Source of the DNA: Acholoe squamosa
Taxonomy: Eukaryota; Annelida; Polychaeta; Phyllodocida; Polynoidae
NCBI GenBank assembly: GCA_949317995.1
Contig: OX439035.1
Location: 79,919,959-79,983,958, forward strand
Direction of reading: 5' to 3'
Length of the DNA: 64,000 nt
The notes below the pieces were generated by a model. That model worked only from the letters and a program-made list of their open reading frames with translations. It did no database searches and was not told the DNA's origin. Below, in pieces: positions 24,838 to 34,542 of the stretch (its first letter is position 1; each line of letters starts with the position of its first letter). Made by a program: the position numbers and the translations under genes.

Positions 24838-25372
24838 CATATAAGATAGAATGGAAGCTTGCCTCGCAGGGCTATCAAAATGGTATAGAATAGAAGCTTG
24901 CCCCGCAGGGCTATAAATATGGTATAGAATAGAAGCTTGCCCCGCAGGGCTACTAATATGGAATAGAAAAGAAGCTTGCCCCGCAGGGCTATTGAATTTG
25001 AATGACTAGCCCTGCGGGGCAAAATTCTATTCTATTCCATTAAAGTAGCCCTGCGGGGCAAGCTTCTTTTCTATTCCATATAAGTAGCCCTGCGGGGGCA
25101 ATATGGTATAGAATAGAAGCTTGCCCCGCAGGGCTATCAATATGGTATAGAATAGAAGCTTGCCCCGCAGGGCTACTAATATGGAATAGAAAAGAAGCTT
25201 GCCCCGCAGGGCTACTAATATGGAATAGAAAAGAAGCTTGCCCCGCAGGGCTATTGAATTTGAATGACTAGCCCTGCGGGGCAAAATTCTATTCTATTCC
25301 ATTAAAGTAGCCCTGCGGGGCAAGCTTCTTTTCTATTCCATATTAGTAGCCCTGCGGGGCAAGCTTCTATGC
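24838..25372. repeat. Palindromic array of GCTTGCCCCGCAGGGCT units
   Basis: About 40-bp units, each containing GAAGCTTGCCCCGCAGGGCT plus an AT-rich spacer with TATGGTATAGAATAG or TATGGAATAGAAAAG, run four times in one direction and then reverse. The whole block is then repeated, giving two head-to-tail large palindromes of roughly 250 bp each. The centres share an AATTTGAATGACT spacer. GCCCCGCAGGGC is itself partly palindromic. Minus-strand frames through it (24825-25022, 25027-25284) give repetitive ALRGKLLFY peptides and are not genes. Confidence 0.85.
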
Positions 25373-25648
25373 TAATCTATTCTTCTGTTTAAGTTTCTTT
25401 CTTTCTTTCCTATATATTACTGCTGTTTTAGGTCGCTATTAAATAGGTCGCTATGTGTATTTGAACCTCTACATTTGCCATGGGTAGAACTTTTAAGTCG
25501 CTTTATACACAAGGGGTCTACATAGGTCTAGCATTTTTCCAGTTGTGCAAAACACATTCCTTATTTTCCATAGCGACCTAAAACAGGATTAGGCCCAAAC
25601 ATTTGCGCCCCTAAACCTACTACCCCATGTTGGATAATGATTACTCCC

Positions 25649-26259
25649 TAGCTAGAGGAAAACAAGAGGTGCTACATAGTTTTACTGGGAACTGAAGGAG
25701 ACTGTCGACTCATTGGTACGCAGAAGGCAGGTCCCTGACTATGTCTAAGACTCGGGAGAGGCAATTGGTAGGACATGGTTCCCCTGCGGGGACCTGTCAT
25801 TGGAGTGATGCAATGCTCATGTGATTAGCTCCAGGCAATGGGGAATTTCAATATCGACTGCCATGACAGGACGCGAGCACGGCTCTCAGATCGCCATCAG
25901 ACATGAGATCACGATGTGGTCATCAAATTAAAGGCCATGAGAATTAAATTATACCATAGACTGTCCATGTTAAAGCGTTATCTGTGTAAGTGTTTATTCA
26001 GGACCACATACATGATGACGTCAGTGTTAGTGGGAACTGCATAGAATGTAAGATCTAATCTCTGACAAATAGAGAATAATTGATAAGCACTGGATGCCCA
26101 CGGGGATGGGGTTCAGCTGTTTAGTAGCGTGCTGGTGCTTTTTGAAGTGACTGCATGATAACTCAAGGGAGCATTGTCTAACTAGTTTACCCTGTCCAAC
26201 AGTGGGGTAAGAGAATCATATTTATAAGCAGCAGTGACAGGGTTTTGTCATCTTTACAC
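25649..26259. other. No gene seen
   Basis: No coding or repeat structure was recognised. Confidence 0.4.
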
Positions 26260-26390
26260 CTTGTGTTAATTTCAGACTTAAGTTCTCTGTACTAAAGACA
26301 AAATCATTTGTATTGTATTTGAGGTAGTGTGTACTATATGGATTAGTGTAACTAGTGATGATTTGATGTCGGGTGGAATTGTGTAATTTT
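26260..26390 (-). CDS. Candidate exon, minus strand, unknown protein
   Basis: Read on the minus strand, an acceptor TGTTTCAACAG and a donor CAAG|GTGTAA enclose 131 bases (1+129+1), open in one frame. The peptide (STRHQIITSYTNPYSTHY, STENLSLKLTQ) has balanced, protein-like composition. It ends in phase 1, which would join in frame with the LisH-like candidate at 20242-20401. No family is recognised, and the donor is only moderate. Confidence 0.3.
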
Positions 26391-27610
26391 CTGTTGAAAC
26401 AAGAAAATGATTCACCGAAAGCCATATACTCACTATGGTTATTTATTTATTTTTTTTTATCAACAACAATTAAGCTACGCAATTTTCATAACGAATTTTC
26501 ATCATGTCGTGAATAACATATATACACAAAAGTGCAAAGGTAGAAAACAAATATAAGATAATTGTCTACAAGTAGCAATGAAGCTAAGTAGTCATCCTGT
26601 TTTGGAACTAACGATGTGTGAATCCTATCATCAACTTAGGTACGATTTGGCACAAAAAGATAAAATGAGCACTGAGAACATTGCCCACCACTTAGATCCC
26701 TTGGTATTTACATTTGTTCGTGGAACAACTGAACCAATTTTTGTCTGTATTCGTGAGGTTTTCTGTCTCAGGACTGAAGCCTTCCTATGTTTGTCACATC
26801 CCTGTGTTAGTGGTGGCCGCTGAAGCAGCTAGGCATGCTGTTACAGTGTCAACACCCATAAATTATTGTGAGTGTCCATCCCCATCGGGCGCCTCGCCCA
26901 CAGCCTCCAGAGTCTGCTACAAAAAGCGGCAAAAAGCAGCATTACTCATAGTTGACTTATACCGTAGAGAGCCTTACCCTCTGGTCGTATACAAAGATAG
27001 GAACAAGGGGTGTGGTTGAGTAACATTTCGTATAGGTACTAGTAATACAAAAAAAAAATATATATATAATATGGCAGGCAATAACCTCTTCAGGAGAAAG
27101 GGATATTGATTCAAGAAATTTTGGCATGGTCTTGAATGTGTCTGGCCTTTAGAGGTCTGCAAGGTTTCCAGCATCTTACACTATAATTGGTTGCCAAAAC
27201 ACAACATTCCGTCCGGAGCCAACCTTAACCCCCCATCCCCCCCCCCGTCGTACCTTTGGCAACATTAGCCTGGAATAGGTTAATGTGTCATCTACACCCC
27301 CTATCATTGTAGAAAGATGATAACAAATCGAGGAACAACATTCTAATCAAGCCGTTTGTGACAAGGACGGTAACTTTATGGATTTCAATGACTGAACCTT
27401 TGGTGACCATTGGTCGTGCTATTAATAGACATGCTAGGAATAGAGTCCGTGCCCCCGTTTTCTCTCATTTGTAACCTGATACGGAGGTTAAAATCACGAG
27501 GTTCAGGGCAAGGTATACGGATGCACTAATGGAAAATAGAAAAGCTAAGCTACCCCAGTCTGGCCCAGAGGGGGATACAGATTCTTATATACTTTAGCTG
27601 TATGATTTCC
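26391..27610. other. No gene supported
   Basis: A plus-strand frame at 26578-26823 (81 codons) starts with ATG but has no motif and no clear donor. An A/TA run lies at 27049-27070. Confidence 0.4.
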
Positions 27611-28935
27611 CGGACCAAAATGCAGTAGAAATGCAGCACTAGAGCAGCTGGGAAACAGTGTGGTGTGACAGTAGTGATTCAGTGTGAAAGCAGCATCAGA
27701 AACAGTAGTGTATCAGCATCTACTGTCATTCTACTGCTCAGCACCACAAAACTTGCAGCAGTGGTACAGTAGTAGAACAGTAGTATTAGCAGCATGCAAG
27801 CAGTATTGAATCAGTTGTCCCAATTATGTAAATTAGATGGCAGCATTTGAACAGTATCTACTTATTTGATGCTGCATGACCATATATGGGGTTTGGGCAG
27901 TGTTCAATCAGCACTACTGCATGGTTGCTGCTATAGCAGTAGGTGAGCAGTAGATCATACTGAAAACTACTGCTGGGGGCAGGTAGAAGCATAAAAGAAG
28001 CAGCCGCTGTTCTAGTACTGGCACTACCAATGCCTCTCTAGGTGGTCCTTGCTGGATTTGAACTTGGGATCTTCTGATTACTCTACCAACGCATTAGCCC
28101 CCTGAGCCACCGCCCCATCAGCTATGTGGAGCGGTTACTACTTCCTAGTTGTGCATACAAATCATGTAGGAGGGGGCTAGGGCAGTATTGGTTCAGTAGT
28201 ATTGGGTAACTCTTACCATAGCGAAAGGGTAAGAGTAGACATATCTATAGAGTGCTGCTATAGTATAATGCCTTTCGGTTCACTGATGTTAAGGTGATGA
28301 GACAAGCACTTTGTAATTATCAATGATACAGGGATACTATGTAAAAAAAAAAATATGTCATGATGGGGACCAAAAGAATACTTGATGATTTGGTATATTT
28401 GTACCCTATATAAAGTCAGTGAGTAATTCCTCACTTTCATACACCCCAACATCCATGTGTATCCATTACTGGCACTGAATAAGATATTCATATGCAAAGG
28501 GGTGAAGTATGCTTGTCTCCACAAACACTGGATAGTTTCATTATTACATTACTGAATCTTTTGATTGCTGTTCACAACCATACTGACATTCACACTATGG
28601 ACTCTCTTAGAAGCATCAGGTAAATGATCCGAGAATGGACAGAGTCATACCAGTAGATGGTCAGTAGACTACTGCATCTATGCTGCTGAACAGAGTGTAT
28701 AATTTCTGGAATCTATTAACATTCAGTTGAGTGTCAGTAGACTACTGATTCTAGTCTGAAATGCAGTGCATATTCAGTTGATAGTCAGTACACTACTGAG
28801 TGTAGACTGAAAATGCAGTGTGGAATCAGCTGTTTCGGAAGTATTTCAGCAGTACCTACTGCAATATGCAGTTGTTGATCAGCATATTCTCAGTAGCTAC
28901 TGATAGGAGAAGTAGATACTGCCTTCTGGTCCGGG
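27611..28935 (-). mobile_element. 1.33 kb TIR element, copy 2 (inverted)
   Basis: Nearly identical to 3353-4679 in reverse orientation, 1325 against 1327 bp. It has the same CCCGGACCA termini and is flanked by TT on both sides (27609-27610, 28936-28937). The internal tRNA-like module and the 88-codon frame (28258-28524, minus) are both kept. The near identity of two copies 23 kb apart with different 2-bp flanks points to recent independent insertions rather than a local inversion. Confidence 0.85.
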
Positions 28936-28974
28936 TTGTGAAGATGTTCGACTGGGATGTGAATCTCTCAGCTT

Positions 28975-29050
28975 AGATTGTGTAATGCAGTTCTCGCCAT
29001 GAATATGACCTTAGATGTCGAAATGGCGTTAAACATCTATTACTCACTCA
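28975..29050 (+). mobile_element. 5'-truncated copy of the CTCA-tailed SINE
   Basis: Only the 3' third is present, from GATTGTGTAATGCAGTTCTC through ATGGCGTTAAACA to the ACTCACTCA tail. CTCAGCTT occurs immediately before and after (28967-28974, 29051-29058), an 8-bp duplication in keeping with a truncated retroposition event. Confidence 0.75.
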
Positions 29051-29058
29051 CTCAGCTT

Positions 29059-29851
29059 GGAACCAGTTCTTGAAATAGATTTGTAAGGTTTAAACTGATT
29101 TTAAAATATTAAATCACCAATGGCCACCCGGGAGGGAGGGGGGCATCTCATAATGTCCCTTGCTAGACACCCAATTTCCACTTTACTTAAGACTTGACAT
29201 TCCATTCTGGACACTATGTTAGGAAGTAGCAGGCAGTGCTTCCCTTGTTAGTTACCTTGTTAGCTGTAGATGTAATAACTGTAAGATGCTGCAGAGACCT
29301 TGTTAGCTGTATACCAGCAGATGTACTAACTGTGAGATGCTGCAGATAGCTTGCGCAGCATGTCACTACACGTGGAGATGATAATTGGTATCTCAGTTGA
29401 AAATAGGCCCATTATCAGGCACCGTTTTTAAAGATGGCTCCCTATAGTATTAGCTTTAATTATGGCTACTAACCTTTACCCTACTATATGCATTTGTTAT
29501 GAGTGTGCATGTTTGCCTTTCATATCACCCAGGGGTATTCCCTGCCTCCACTGTGCTCATCCTTCTACTCCTGTGCTTCTGTAAGGATAGCTGTATGCTA
29601 CATCCTGTGGTCCCTGGAGAAACTACAGGGAGGCCCTCCCGAGTTAGATGTATTAATAATACATATCACCATGGACTGTGCTAAATGGTTGTTGATAATC
29701 CCATGTCCTCTTTGGTATAATAATATTGGGATGTCATACTTGGCAGTGGACCCCTCCCCTTTTAACCAGTTCTTGATTTGAACCTGTAGAAAATATAGGT
29801 CGCCAGTCGGTCAGATAGACAGTTCATATATTCTTACAGAGGTCACCCCGG
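29059..29851. other. No gene; diverged repeat shared with 36.0 kb
   Basis: About 29430-29570 matches 36030-36180 at reduced identity, sharing for example CATATCACCCAGGGGTATT. Otherwise no coding signal. Confidence 0.5.
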
Positions 29852-30480
29852 TATAAAGTTGGAGGGGTTCCTCCAAGGCTGGTCCTGTCCTGTTAGGCTA
29901 CTGCTGCATGGTAGAGAAGGTGAAGTAACAACTCAAGAGAGAGGCTGGTAGTAACTTAACTTTATTGCTCAAAATCAGGGGCTTTTATACAAAGTCAGAG
30001 AGCAGTTCCCCCTAAAACTGCCCACACACAATACCTGGAATCATGGTCCTTCATTGGTGATTCTTAGAAAACACACTTTACCTAAAAGAAGTCAATCACT
30101 GACATATATCTGATACCATATAAGAACAGTACTAACAGTAAGTGACACACTTAAGCAGTTGTACACAATTCAATGGAATATACCCTTAATTCCAAGTATA
30201 CCCCCTCCCACTTTGGGGTACCCACAATAACAAGACAGGCTAATTCTAAGAAAACCCAGTTCTATAAGTAGGTGTAGCACCCTTACTACTAAATGGCCCC
30301 ACACCCATACAGTCTTACTCGGAAATGACCCTACCCTGGATCCTTAACTAGAAACCCAGATACATCACAGCGAGCTGCTCCATCAAACCCACAGTAAACA
30401 ACCCACATACCACACTGACACCATACCAGGGGTGTGGTGGACCACCAGTACACGACCCTTTAAGGGGTCTGCACTCTACA
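29852..30480 (-). repeat. 3' LTR (629 bp)
   Basis: In element orientation it starts TGTAGAGTGC and ends CTTTATA. By eye it is identical to the other LTR along its whole length. An AATAAA polyadenylation signal lies at 29961-29966 (complement), about 110 bp from the LTR's 3' end. Confidence 0.95.
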
Positions 30481-30482
30481 TA

Positions 30483-30494
30483 CCTCCCCCCTTT
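30483..30494 (-). other. Polypurine tract
   Basis: Read on the minus strand the sequence is AAAGGGGGGAGG, two bases before the 3' LTR. This is the expected place and composition for the primer of plus-strand DNA synthesis. Confidence 0.85.
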
Positions 30495-30617
30495 AAAGAT
30501 TTTTATCCCTCTGGATCAAAATCTCCTCAAATAATTAGTGATATACATATATGTGATATAATACTCGGATACATGTATATAATCCTATATCTAAAATGCA
30601 TATTTATCTTGTCAGAT

Positions 30618-32381
30618 CTATTCAGACATTATTGCCAATTCTACGGGGTCTATTTGAACTCCATGATTCTCGTTTACAGTACCGGCTTGTGGTTGTCTAG
30701 ACTCTGCGGTCTGTGGTCTAGATAGACACAGTGGCCTGTACTTACATACTACAATGATAATGACAACAATGATACACAATACTACAATGGATGTGACTGG
30801 ACCATATACCACACTTTCCTGTGCTCTTATTCCACTACTATAATCTTGTGCCCAATTCTGCATCTCCACAAGTGGAACTTCCGCCCGCTCTTTGTACTTA
30901 AGAACTCTCCCCAATTTCTGATTAACATACCTCGGCCAAGTGAAATTGATCCTCCTATTAAAGTGGATAGTTTCTGCCCCTTTTACTAATCTACCTGTCC
31001 CCTTGCGGATTCCACTTACTCTCCAATCTTTGGTCTCTAACTTACATTCTGGTGGCACAAGTATGTGGGTTGGTCCAATCATCTCCCTAACAACAGCGCG
31101 TTTACCTATACACCTGAGGGTTACAGGCATCTTCTTATATGTCACAACCACATTCTCCCCAAGGCCAAGAGAATACACCTCTGAGTTCTGTCCATCACGT
31201 TTCATGATCTCGATAGTGCAGAGCCTCAGGGAGTTGTTTGTAACTATACCCCATTCACAAGTTGGTGTCAACAACTCCTCATGAGATACACATACCCGGG
31301 GCGTCTTTCCAAAACAACTATCTGGCCAAAAGGTTGCCCCCGTATTAGTGTTAATAGCTACATTTCTCTTGCCCTTGATTCTCCTTAGATATTTCCCATC
31401 TATAGCTACAGGAAAGTAATGAATTCTATACTCTAAATAGTGAACCCTGCCCAATGCCGGTAAGACTACTCGAAAGACCAATGTGCCTGCATTATTCCAC
31501 AGAGGTTCAATATGTACATTCTCATAATACCATTCTTTAGGTGGGGTGTCATATCCCCAGTCTCTGACCTTTATAAGAATAGATTCAAGTTCAGGAGGTG
31601 CTAGAGTTTCCTCTGTGAGCCAACCTCTCTCTAGTTCATGTCTCTGTTCATTGAAACGGTTCCACTGATCAAAGTACTGTTCATACACCAGTTCAAGTTC
31701 AGTAATTGTACGGTCCACAGACCTTGCAAGAGACAATCTCTGTACAAAGGTATCCAAACGCGAGACCCGCCGGCTGTAATTACTTAGCTCATCCTGCAAG
31801 TCTAATTGATACTGCTCAAGTGTTTGAATGTCTTGTCTGTTTTCACGTACAAACTTCCTGGTACGGTTAACTATACTCATCATTTTGTCAAGTCTATGTA
31901 CTATAATGCCTTCATTATGCACTGTCCCTTTAATTATCGTCTTGATCTCCTTCACCTCATCATCGGTGGCCAAGCCGAATAGGCTCTTCCCAAGGTACCC
32001 AATCGCGTTAATTAGGCCTCTCTTGGCCCTCTTCTTCCGGCTCTCAGGTTGCGCATGGGGCGGCCGTGACTCAGACGAATCCATGACTGCGGGCCCTTGC
32101 AGATCAATGGCACTAAGTCTAGCCTCCCAGGTGCGTTGGTCATCTGCCGAGACATGAGGGGCCACTAGCTGTATCCCGGTTCTCACCTCATTAACCCAGA
32201 ACTTGATTGGCAGAGGCTTTGGGGGATTGATGACAACTAGAGTGGTCCATATTGCTTCGATTGTCCTGGATCGTCCTACCTTCTGAACTAGGACCCCATC
32301 ATCCTTGAAGAGATCCCCACAGCTAAGGTGGACTAGACAGACAACAAGGAGGCAAGCTCGGGATGCTGATCCACCAAGCAT
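30618..32381 (-). CDS. env: Envelope glycoprotein, baculovirus-F/errantivirus-like
   Basis: The intact 587-codon frame is the longest in the window. Residues 1-22 form a signal peptide. A furin-type basic site (RKKRAKR, about 115-121) is followed by a Gly-Leu-rich segment containing KSLFGLATDD. That layout is characteristic of F-type fusion envelope proteins of baculoviruses and insect errantiviruses, where the fusion peptide follows the cleavage site. A heptad-like region rich in Leu/Glu/Arg follows (about 140-260). The mid and C-terminal part holds several Cys residues and N-glycosylation sites such as NNS and NFT. A strongly hydrophobic membrane anchor lies at about 523-545, followed by a 42-residue cytoplasmic tail. 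The start overlaps the pol-tail frame by 49 bases, a common env arrangement. No internal stop or frameshift is seen. Confidence 0.9.
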   Translation of the reverse strand: MLGGSASRACLLVVCLVHLSCGDLFKDDGVLVQKVGRSRTIEAIWTTLVVINPPKPLPIKFWVNEVRTGIQLVAPHVSADDQRTWEARLSAIDLQGPAVMDSSESRPPHAQPESRKKRAKRGLINAIGYLGKSLFGLATDDEVKEIKTIIKGTVHNEGIIVHRLDKMMSIVNRTRKFVRENRQDIQTLEQYQLDLQDELSNYSRRVSRLDTFVQRLSLARSVDRTITELELVYEQYFDQWNRFNEQRHELERGWLTEETLAPPELESILIKVRDWGYDTPPKEWYYENVHIEPLWNNAGTLVFRVVLPALGRVHYLEYRIHYFPVAIDGKYLRRIKGKRNVAINTNTGATFWPDSCFGKTPRVCVSHEELLTPTCEWGIVTNNSLRLCTIEIMKRDGQNSEVYSLGLGENVVVTYKKMPVTLRCIGKRAVVREMIGPTHILVPPECKLETKDWRVSGIRKGTGRLVKGAETIHFNRRINFTWPRYVNQKLGRVLKYKERAEVPLVEMQNWAQDYSSGIRAQESVVYGPVTSIVVLCIIVVIIIVVCKYRPLCLSRPQTAESRQPQAGTVNENHGVQIDPVELAIMSE

Positions 32382-32809
32382 TGCCGCTTCTGTCTATCAA
32401 TGTCTTTTCTATCTTCGTCAGTCACCTGTGGTCTCCTCTTGCCCCTAATCGTAGGTCCCAATTGAAGTGCGTCCTGAGGAGAGGTAGTAGGCTCAGTAGA
32501 GGGAGGGGTGACTGATAGTGTCTCTGGCTCAAGTGTTATTTCCATGGGTGTTTGCCTGAGCTCGGCTAGCCTGGTACTCCTGCGTACTGGGATAGGATTA
32601 AGTTCAGTCTCCCCAAGGCTGTCTACACGTCGCCGTTTGGAGGCTGGAAGCCGTTCCCTAGTTTGAGTTGCTGGGGTGTCAGGTTGAGTCCTTGTGGGTA
32701 GCTCCTGTTCCTCTGAAGTCTCAGGCTCTACTGGCTGGGGAGGAGGCGGGGGTACCCTTATATGCCTCCTCTGAGCCCGGGTAGGACGGGGTCTGACGTC
32801 ATCCCACAC
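32333..32809 (-). CDS. Pol tail fragment, Pro/Arg-rich
   Basis: This 158-codon frame is rich in Pro, Arg, Glu and Thr (VPPPPPQPVEPE, KRRRVDS, RRSTRLAEL). RRSTR-containing extensions are common after the integrase C-terminal domain of Ty3/Gypsy elements, so I read this as the end of pol. It lies in a different frame from the integrase fragment at 32758-33225 and overlaps it. The frames cross near a short TG repeat around 32808, so a small indel there probably separated them. The start given is only the first ATG; translation from it is unproven. Confidence 0.6.
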   Translation of the reverse strand: MWDDVRPRPTRAQRRHIRVPPPPPQPVEPETSEEQELPTRTQPDTPATQTRERLPASKRRRVDSLGETELNPIPVRRSTRLAELRQTPMEITLEPETLSVTPPSTEPTTSPQDALQLGPTIRGKRRPQVTDEDRKDIDRQKRQCLVDQHPELASLLSV

Positions 32810-33225
32810 ACAGGATCCACCAGCTTTAGTTTGTCACAATTAACCACTCTTTGTTTTCCTGTCCTCTGGTTATTCACAGTGACCACAGGACCTCTAACAG
32901 CAGTGACTAAGTACCCATGGTCCCATTTGGCATCAAGAGGAGCTCTCTCCTGGGCCACAAGTACAACAGTGTCTCCCGGATGTACTTGACCTCCTCGGGC
33001 TCTTTTCATCAGTGGGGTGCGGTGATTGGCTCGACATAGCCCCATCCAAAATTGTTCATTGATTAATGTTCTGCAGGCACCAGTGTCAACCAAACAGTTA
33101 GCTGTGATACTCCCAAAGGGAATATTCACACATGCTCGGGTGTCCGGTGCCCCTAAGCGTTTCCCGACACCGCATGTACAGGTGAAGCTGAACATTGTTT
33201 GGCGATATGGCCAGCCTGGCCACAT
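32758..33225 (-). pseudogene. pol: Pol remnant: protease start fused to integrase tail
   Basis: The 155-codon frame overlaps the 3' end of gag in the -1 frame. It carries an aspartic protease active-site motif (LVDTGACRTLI, DTGA at 47-50). Within about 20 residues the sequence passes to a stretch typical of the integrase C-terminal domain: VHPGDTVVLV at 81-90, a GPVVTV segment near 112-117, and NCDKLKLVDP to 138. The protease flap, all of reverse transcriptase and RNase H, and the integrase zinc and DDE domains are missing. The join is in frame, so a protein may still be made, but it cannot carry out reverse transcription or integration. The first ~22 residues of the frame precede the frameshift site and are probably not translated. 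Confidence 0.85.
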
Positions 33226-34115
33226 TTAAAACAATTGGGTGAGCCGTCCTCATTATATGCAGGCTTGCCAAACTTCCTTCCAGAGGTCCTCTCCCTTTGA
33301 GGTTGCTGATGTCCTGAAGAGTGCTCCTCCTGGGGGTCTAGTTTCTTCTCCACCCGTCCTAATTGCTTCTGCATCCCGCGGATGGCACCCGTCAGTTCCT
33401 TTAATATTTTTGACAGCTCATCATCCATGGTAGCTGATGCCTGGGCTAAAGGTAAGGCCGCGATGTCCATTGGTTCATCTTGGCGATGACCAGTTTCTGC
33501 CATGGCCATGGCACGGGCGGATGCATTAGCATGGTTGATGGCTTGCATTATGGTGTTTGGTCGTTGTAGATGAACTTGGGCTCTTACCTCCCTGTCTCGG
33601 AGCCCACTAATGAAGTTCCGTACCAATCTCTCCATAACCAGGGGTACAGCCAGCTCTTGGAGAGTGTAGGCCTTCTGAACATGGCTGATGAACTTAAGGC
33701 CATACTCTCTGCTATCTTGATACGGGAGTTGTTTCAGGAGGTCCACTTTATTCCGTTTGTGCTCGGGCTCATCTTCATCCAGAAATGCCTCTACGATATG
33801 GTCCTTCACCACAGCCCAGGTGACAGGTAATGGTGGATGGGCATTAGCACGTTGATCGATGAGGTCGGCTATACTATTTCTCAATGGTCCTTTGCTTATA
33901 TAGCCAACCATCTCCATGACCAGATTATCACCTGCATTTGTCCATCTCTGGGCAGCTGTGACAGCCTCCATCCATTCTCTCAGGTGATCCCTCTCTGACC
34001 CATCACAGCTCTCTATGTGCCTGCCATGCTGCTCCAACTTCTTCCTTATATTCTCTTCCTGTCTCTGAGCATTACGCTCCTGTTGAGCCTGGATTAGTTG
34101 CTGTGCTTCAGCCAT
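33153..34115 (-). CDS. gag: Gag-like capsid/nucleocapsid protein
   Basis: The 320-codon frame starts MAEAQQLIQ with a Gln/Glu-rich helical N-terminus (about 2-30). A capsid-like region follows (REWMEAVTAAQRW about 46-58; the LKQLPYQDSREY and FISGLRDREVRAQV segments are typical of Ty3/Gypsy gag), then a Gln/Glu/Arg-rich linker. A CCHC zinc knuckle, CFKCGQAGHIAKQC, sits at 295-308, just before the stop. Length and order are normal for Ty3/Gypsy gag, and no damage is seen. The product would assemble particles and bind element RNA through the knuckle. The end overlaps the pol remnant in the -1 frame, with a slippery heptamer just before the stop. Confidence 0.9.
   Translation of the reverse strand: MAEAQQLIQAQQERNAQRQEENIRKKLEQHGRHIESCDGSERDHLREWMEAVTAAQRWTNAGDNLVMEMVGYISKGPLRNSIADLIDQRANAHPPLPVTWAVVKDHIVEAFLDEDEPEHKRNKVDLLKQLPYQDSREYGLKFISHVQKAYTLQELAVPLVMERLVRNFISGLRDREVRAQVHLQRPNTIMQAINHANASARAMAMAETGHRQDEPMDIAALPLAQASATMDDELSKILKELTGAIRGMQKQLGRVEKKLDPQEEHSSGHQQPQRERTSGRKFGKPAYNEDGSPNCFKCGQAGHIAKQCSASPVHAVSGNA
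33159..33165 (-). promoter_or_regulatory. Programmed -1 frameshift heptamer GGGAAAC
   Basis: Read on the minus strand in the gag frame, the bases fall as G GGA AAC, a canonical X-XXY-YYZ slippery site, one codon before the gag TAG stop (33153-33155). Slippage by -1 leads straight into the frame holding the protease motif. The same heptamer serves gag-pro frameshifting in some betaretroviruses. A GGG...CCC pair downstream could be a stem, but I could not model a pseudoknot. Confidence 0.8.
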
Positions 34116-34141
34116 TGTAGCTTAATGGTTAATTAGGTCAG

Positions 34142-34453
34142 TTAATAATCACCTCTTCGTTGTCTGAATCTCTGTGCGAGGGCAGGTAGGTCTCTGATGG
34201 GGATGAACTGTGGTGCAGCCGGGGTGATCTGTATAATGATGCGTGGCCTGCGATCAATAATTAGACACCTCTCTTCACGTACTTGTATTCTCCTTACTGT
34301 ATCTACAGCCTCTCTCACCAGCTCGGGATCCACCTCCTCTATATAATATTCTGGAGCATACTCTTCTTGTTCTTCTCGGTCTTCAGATAGCCCATCTACT
34401 ATCTGTTTTATGATCTGTCCGTCTATGTCATCTAAGGTGAATCTTCCAGCCAT
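34142..34453 (-). CDS. Small upstream frame of the retroelement, unknown
   Basis: The 103-codon frame starts 90 bases after the 5' LTR and ends 26 bases before the gag start, in a different frame. The first half is acidic (DREEQEEYAPEYY) and the C-terminal half basic (RRPRIIIQI, RFRQRRGDY). There are no Cys motifs and no membrane segments. It could be an accessory protein, a leader peptide controlling gag translation, or a fragment of an extended gag separated by a frameshift. I do not recognise it. Confidence 0.5.
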   Translation of the reverse strand: MAGRFTLDDIDGQIIKQIVDGLSEDREEQEEYAPEYYIEEVDPELVREAVDTVRRIQVREERCLIIDRRPRIIIQITPAAPQFIPIRDLPALAQRFRQRRGDY

Positions 34454-34523
34454 CTGCAGGACTACAGCCTATGTAAGGTGCTGTACTGTTCTGGAGTCTG
34501 CTGTAGTTAAACCAGCATGTTGA

Positions 34524-34541
34524 GTCTCGTCGTGGTCGCCA
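34524..34541 (-). other. Primer-binding site, probably tRNA-Arg
   Basis: One base after the 5' LTR the minus strand reads TGGCGACCACGACGAGAC, complementary to a tRNA 3' end ...TCGTGGTCGCCA. From memory this matches the acceptor end of animal tRNA-Arg (CCG-type); the exact isoacceptor should be checked against the host tRNA set. Confidence 0.65.
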
Positions 34542-34542
34542 C

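Larger units (their letters stand above)
24322..25648. mobile_element. Probable Harbinger-like element with nested repeats
   Basis: The left end GGGAGTGGTCAGTATTCATC matches the TIR of the MITE at 1688. The right end ATAATGATTACTCCC at 25634-25648 is a diverged inverse. Flanks are TAA and TAG, an imperfect TWA-type duplication. The first 150 bp share the C-run interior of the short copies. The remainder is unrelated and holds the hairpin at 24675 and the palindromic array at 24838, so I read it as an old copy invaded by other repeats. Confidence 0.45.

Noticed and set aside
24825..25284. Repetitive ALRGKLLFY frames on the minus strand
   Set aside because: Read-through of the palindromic repeat array.
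24838..25372. CRISPR-like array
   Set aside because: Regular repeats and spacers are superficially similar, but spacers are near identical, units invert midway, and the context is an animal genome.
30940..31284. Plus-strand frame opposite env
   Set aside because: Shadow of the intact 587-codon envelope gene.
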